64,000 nt of DNA from Lysinibacillus boronitolerans JCM 21713 = 10a = NBRC 103108. Lineage in GTDB: Bacteria > Bacillota > Bacilli > Bacillales_A > Planococcaceae. The notes beneath the pieces were generated by a model. The model saw only the letters and a program-made list of their open reading frames with translations. It ran no database searches and had not been told where the DNA came from. Below, in pieces: positions 61,671 through 64,000 of the stretch (position 1 is the first letter of the stretch; the number at the start of each line of letters is the position of its first letter). Where the stretch lies: positions 1-64,000 of the forward strand of contig NZ_JPVR01000066.1 in NCBI RefSeq assembly GCF_000772935.1, written 5' to 3'. A program made the position numbers and the translations under genes.

Positions 61671-63125
61671 ATGAAAAAAATTCCTATGTTGATAGATGGT
61701 GAGTGGGTTCACGGTGATGCACAGGCATACCTCGATGTTAAGAATCCCTCAACAGGTGAAGTGATTGCACAAATTAGCAACGCGAGTAAAGAACATGTAG
61801 AAGAAGCAGTACGTGCAGCTCGTGTAGCCTTTGAGCGAGAGGACTGGCGTCAATGGAAAGCCTATGAACGTGGGCAGCTATTGATCGAATTTGCTCATTA
61901 TATTCGTAAGCATGCAGAGGAATGGAGTTTACTAGAATGTCGGGATGTAGGAAAGCCCTTATCACAGGCACGAGCAGATATTGAAGCAGCGGCTCGCTAT
62001 TTTGAATTTTATGGCGGTGCAGCGGATAAGGTGATGGGAGATACAATTCCGATTGAGGATGGGCTATTAAATGCAGTAGTGCTAGAGCCAGTGGGTATTA
62101 CGGTACATATTGTGCCATGGAATTATCCGATTCAAATTACGGCAAGAAGTGTAGCAGCCGCTATAGCAACTGGTAATGCAGTCATTGTGAAAAGTGCGGA
62201 GGATACACCGCTAACAACGCATGCCATTGCAGAATGGTTCGCCGATAAGTTGCCGAAAGGGATTTTCCAGCATATTACGGGCTTGGGACGAGAGGTTGGT
62301 CCTTATTTAACCTCACATCCCGATATTAATCATATTACGTTTACAGGCTCTGTTCCGACAGGAATTGCGGTGATGAAGGCGGCTGCAGAAAATGTTGTGC
62401 CTGTGACATTAGAGCTTGGTGGTAAATCTCCTAATATTGTTTTTGCGGATGCTAACATGGAGCAGGCATTAGAGGGAGTCGTACGTGCGATTATCCAAAA
62501 TGCTGGTCAAACTTGTTCAGCAGGGGCACGTTTACTCATTGAGGAACGTATAAAAGACTCCTTCATTTCACGATTAGCGCAAAGATTCCAAGCGATCCAA
62601 GTAGGACCAGGTGAAGCAGATATGGAGATGGGACCATTACTGAATGAACAACAATATAAAAAAATCACTGCATTATTACAGCAAGCAAAGGTAGATGGCT
62701 ATGTTGTGACAGGTGGGGAACCATTGACATTGGCAGGCTATGAGAAAGGCTTTTATGTTCAGCCAACTATACTTGATGGTGTCGATCCAAATGATCCATT
62801 AGCTCAGGAGGAAATTTTCGGTCCGGTGTTAACCGTCTTGACATTTTCCACTGTAGAGGAGGCCATCACATTAGCTAATAGTACGGACTATGGCCTAGTG
62901 GCGGGCATTTGGTCACAAAATATCGATACGGCTCATTATGTGGCAAGTCGTGTGCAGGCGGGCCAAGTATTTGTCAATAATTATGGGGCTGCTGGAGGCA
63001 TTCAAATGCCATTTGGAGGCTATAAAAAAAGCGGAATTGGTCGAGAGAAGGGCTTTGTTGCACTGCGAAACTATACGCAAATGAAAAATATCGCTATACG
63101 CTATGCACCACCTAATCAACACTGA
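61671..63125 (+). CDS. NAD(P)-dependent aldehyde dehydrogenase
   Basis: 484 residues. Catalytic Glu lies in LELGGKSPN (~256) and the nucleophile Cys in GQTCSAGAR (~290); VPWNYPIQ and FTGSVPTG are standard blocks and the C-terminal MPFGGYKKSGIGRE is the betaine/succinic-semialdehyde-like form. I chose ATG 61671 because GGAGGGG is six bases upstream. It oxidises an aldehyde, perhaps formed by the SDR, to an acid. Fourth gene of the operon. Confidence 0.93.
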   Translation: MKKIPMLIDGEWVHGDAQAYLDVKNPSTGEVIAQISNASKEHVEEAVRAARVAFEREDWRQWKAYERGQLLIEFAHYIRKHAEEWSLLECRDVGKPLSQARADIEAAARYFEFYGGAADKVMGDTIPIEDGLLNAVVLEPVGITVHIVPWNYPIQITARSVAAAIATGNAVIVKSAEDTPLTTHAIAEWFADKLPKGIFQHITGLGREVGPYLTSHPDINHITFTGSVPTGIAVMKAAAENVVPVTLELGGKSPNIVFADANMEQALEGVVRAIIQNAGQTCSAGARLLIEERIKDSFISRLAQRFQAIQVGPGEADMEMGPLLNEQQYKKITALLQQAKVDGYVVTGGEPLTLAGYEKGFYVQPTILDGVDPNDPLAQEEIFGPVLTVLTFSTVEEAITLANSTDYGLVAGIWSQNIDTAHYVASRVQAGQVFVNNYGAAGGIQMPFGGYKKSGIGREKGFVALRNYTQMKNIAIRYAPPNQH

Positions 63126-63140
63126 GATGGAGGGACGCAT

Positions 63141-64000
63141 ATGGAACAGCCAAAAGAAAAAGATGTACTTTTAGAGGTCAATCACTTATCAATTAAATTC
63201 CATTTAAAGAATGGGAAAGAGGCAAAAGTAGTTGAAGATGTGAATTTTACTATTCATAAAGGAGAAACCGTTGCACTGGTCGGTGAATCAGGAAGTGGCA
63301 AAAGTATTACATCCTTAGCCATTATGCGGTTGTTGCCTATACCTCCAGGAGAAATTACGACAGGCTCTATCACTTTAAACGGTAAAAATCTACTTACCTA
63401 TAAAAATAAAGAAATGAGCCGTATTCGAGGCAATGAAATTAGTATGATTTTTCAAGAGCCTATGACCTCTTTAGATCCCGTTTTTACGATTGGCAATCAA
63501 ATGATTGAAGGCATACGAAGACACCAAAAGGTATCGAAAAAAGAGGCATGGAATAAAGCGCTACAGCTTTTAAAAGAAGTCGGGATTGCGAATGCAGAAA
63601 AGGTCATTGCGGAATATCCTCACCAACTATCAGGCGGGATGCGACAACGCGTTATGATTGCCATCGCAATGTCTAATAATCCGCAGCTATTGATTGCGGA
63701 TGAGCCAACTACTGCACTTGATGTCACGGTTCAGGCACAGATTTTAAAGCTGATGCTGAAAATGAAGGAAGAGCATCGATCAGCCATTTTATTCATTACC
63801 CATGATATGAGCGTTGTTGCAGAGACAGCAGACCGCGTTATGGTGATGTATGCAGGACAGATTGTCGAGGAAGCCCCAGTAAGAGAGCTCTTTTTAAATC
63901 CACAGCATCCTTATACAACAGCACTTTTAAAGACGATGCCAAGCCTTGAAACAGATGTCAAAAGGCTACCATCGATTCCTGGTACTGTGCCACCAGCGTA
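63141..64000 (+). CDS. Oligopeptide/dipeptide-type ABC transporter ATP-binding protein (partial)
   Basis: At least 286 residues, open at the window end. Walker [10 protein letters not shown]-loop [17 protein letters not shown], signature LSGGMRQR, Walker [15 protein letters not shown] and the switch His in [11 protein letters not shown] are all those of the OppD/DppD group; [13 protein letters not shown] begins the C-terminal peptide-transporter region. Only the tail is missing. It follows the aldehyde dehydrogenase by 15 bases with GGAGGG upstream, so the remaining transporter genes should lie just beyond the window. Confidence 0.93.
   Translation, partial: MEQPKEKDVLLEVNHLSIKFHLKNGKEAKVVEDVNFTIHKGETVALVGESGSGKSITSLAIMRLLPIPPGEITTGSITLNGKNLLTYKNKEMSRIRGNEISMIFQEPMTSLDPVFTIGNQMIEGIRRHQKVSKKEAWNKALQLLKEVGIANAEKVIAEYPHQLSGGMRQRVMIAIAMSNNPQLLIADEPTTALDVTVQAQILKLMLKMKEEHRSAILFITHDMSVVAETADRVMVMYAGQIVEEAPVRELFLNPQHPYTTALLKTMPSLETDVKRLPSIPGTVPPA

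Overview
The window looks like chromosomal DNA from a low-GC, spore-forming member of the Bacillales. The gene set and style fit Lysinibacillus or a close relative, but this is inferred from recognised protein families, not from a database match. Supporting signs are strong AGGAGG ribosome binding sites, frequent GTG and TTG starts, U-tailed hairpin terminators after most genes, two good SigB-type promoters, a SAM (S-box) riboswitch, a PurR-box-like pair, two tiny lysine-rich proteins of spore-protein type, and YflT, YqxD, YpgR-like, DUF3889 and YezD-like proteins. I see no tRNA, rRNA, CRISPR array, intact insertion sequence or prophage.

Layout. 1-3400: a tandem repeat array runs into a broken ECF sigma factor gene, followed by an intact anti-sigma-like membrane protein, a second membrane protein and an MBL-fold hydrolase. 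3400-13100: central metabolism and housekeeping (malic enzyme, Yip1 protein, SAICAR-synthase-like enzyme, NADP glutamate dehydrogenase, YqxD and D-serine ammonia-lyase, a class V aminotransferase, a DUF1835 protein). 13000-25300: a mixed set of single genes (nitroreductase, chemoreceptor, ferric-reductase-like flavoprotein, YdjM hydrolase, phytoene/squalene-synthase-like protein, SDR, type II pantothenate kinase, small spore-type proteins, DJ-1 protein, MarR plus MFS exporter). 25300-26050: a probable type I toxin-antitoxin locus and the scar of a two-component system. 26050-43100: an amino-acid ABC transporter, RNase H-like protein, SEC-C protein, PepF, two SigB-driven stress genes (Dps and YflT), a DMT exporter with a divergent LysR regulator, a CoaB-like protein, TetR plus DUF418, the S-box plus YezD-like gene, a cold-shock protein and formate-THF ligase. 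43500-50660: a five-gene hydantoinase/oxoprolinase operon with its own IclR regulator, an OPT transporter and a DUF917 protein. 52000-54960: an accessory islet with a metalloprotease and an acetyltransferase, each followed by the same short repeat, an upstream leader peptide with alternative RNA pairings, and a truncated MocR gene. 55080-58100: an ABC-F protein and a YpgR/CvfC-like protein. 58595-64000: a catabolic operon (M20 deacylase, tartrate/isocitrate-type dehydrogenase, SDR, aldehyde dehydrogenase, peptide-type ABC ATPase) that runs off the end.

The most unusual signals are non-coding. Three arrays of one ~21-bp repeat family (core GCTC, A-rich, then GTGaGGA) lie at 1-445, 10144-10622 and 58155-58400, all in the same orientation; the first abuts the lost 5' end of the sigma gene. 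Next come the leader-peptide attenuator before the acetyltransferase at 53486, the holin-like toxin locus at 25427, and the CAATCGGGC repeat that follows each gene of the 52-54 kb islet.
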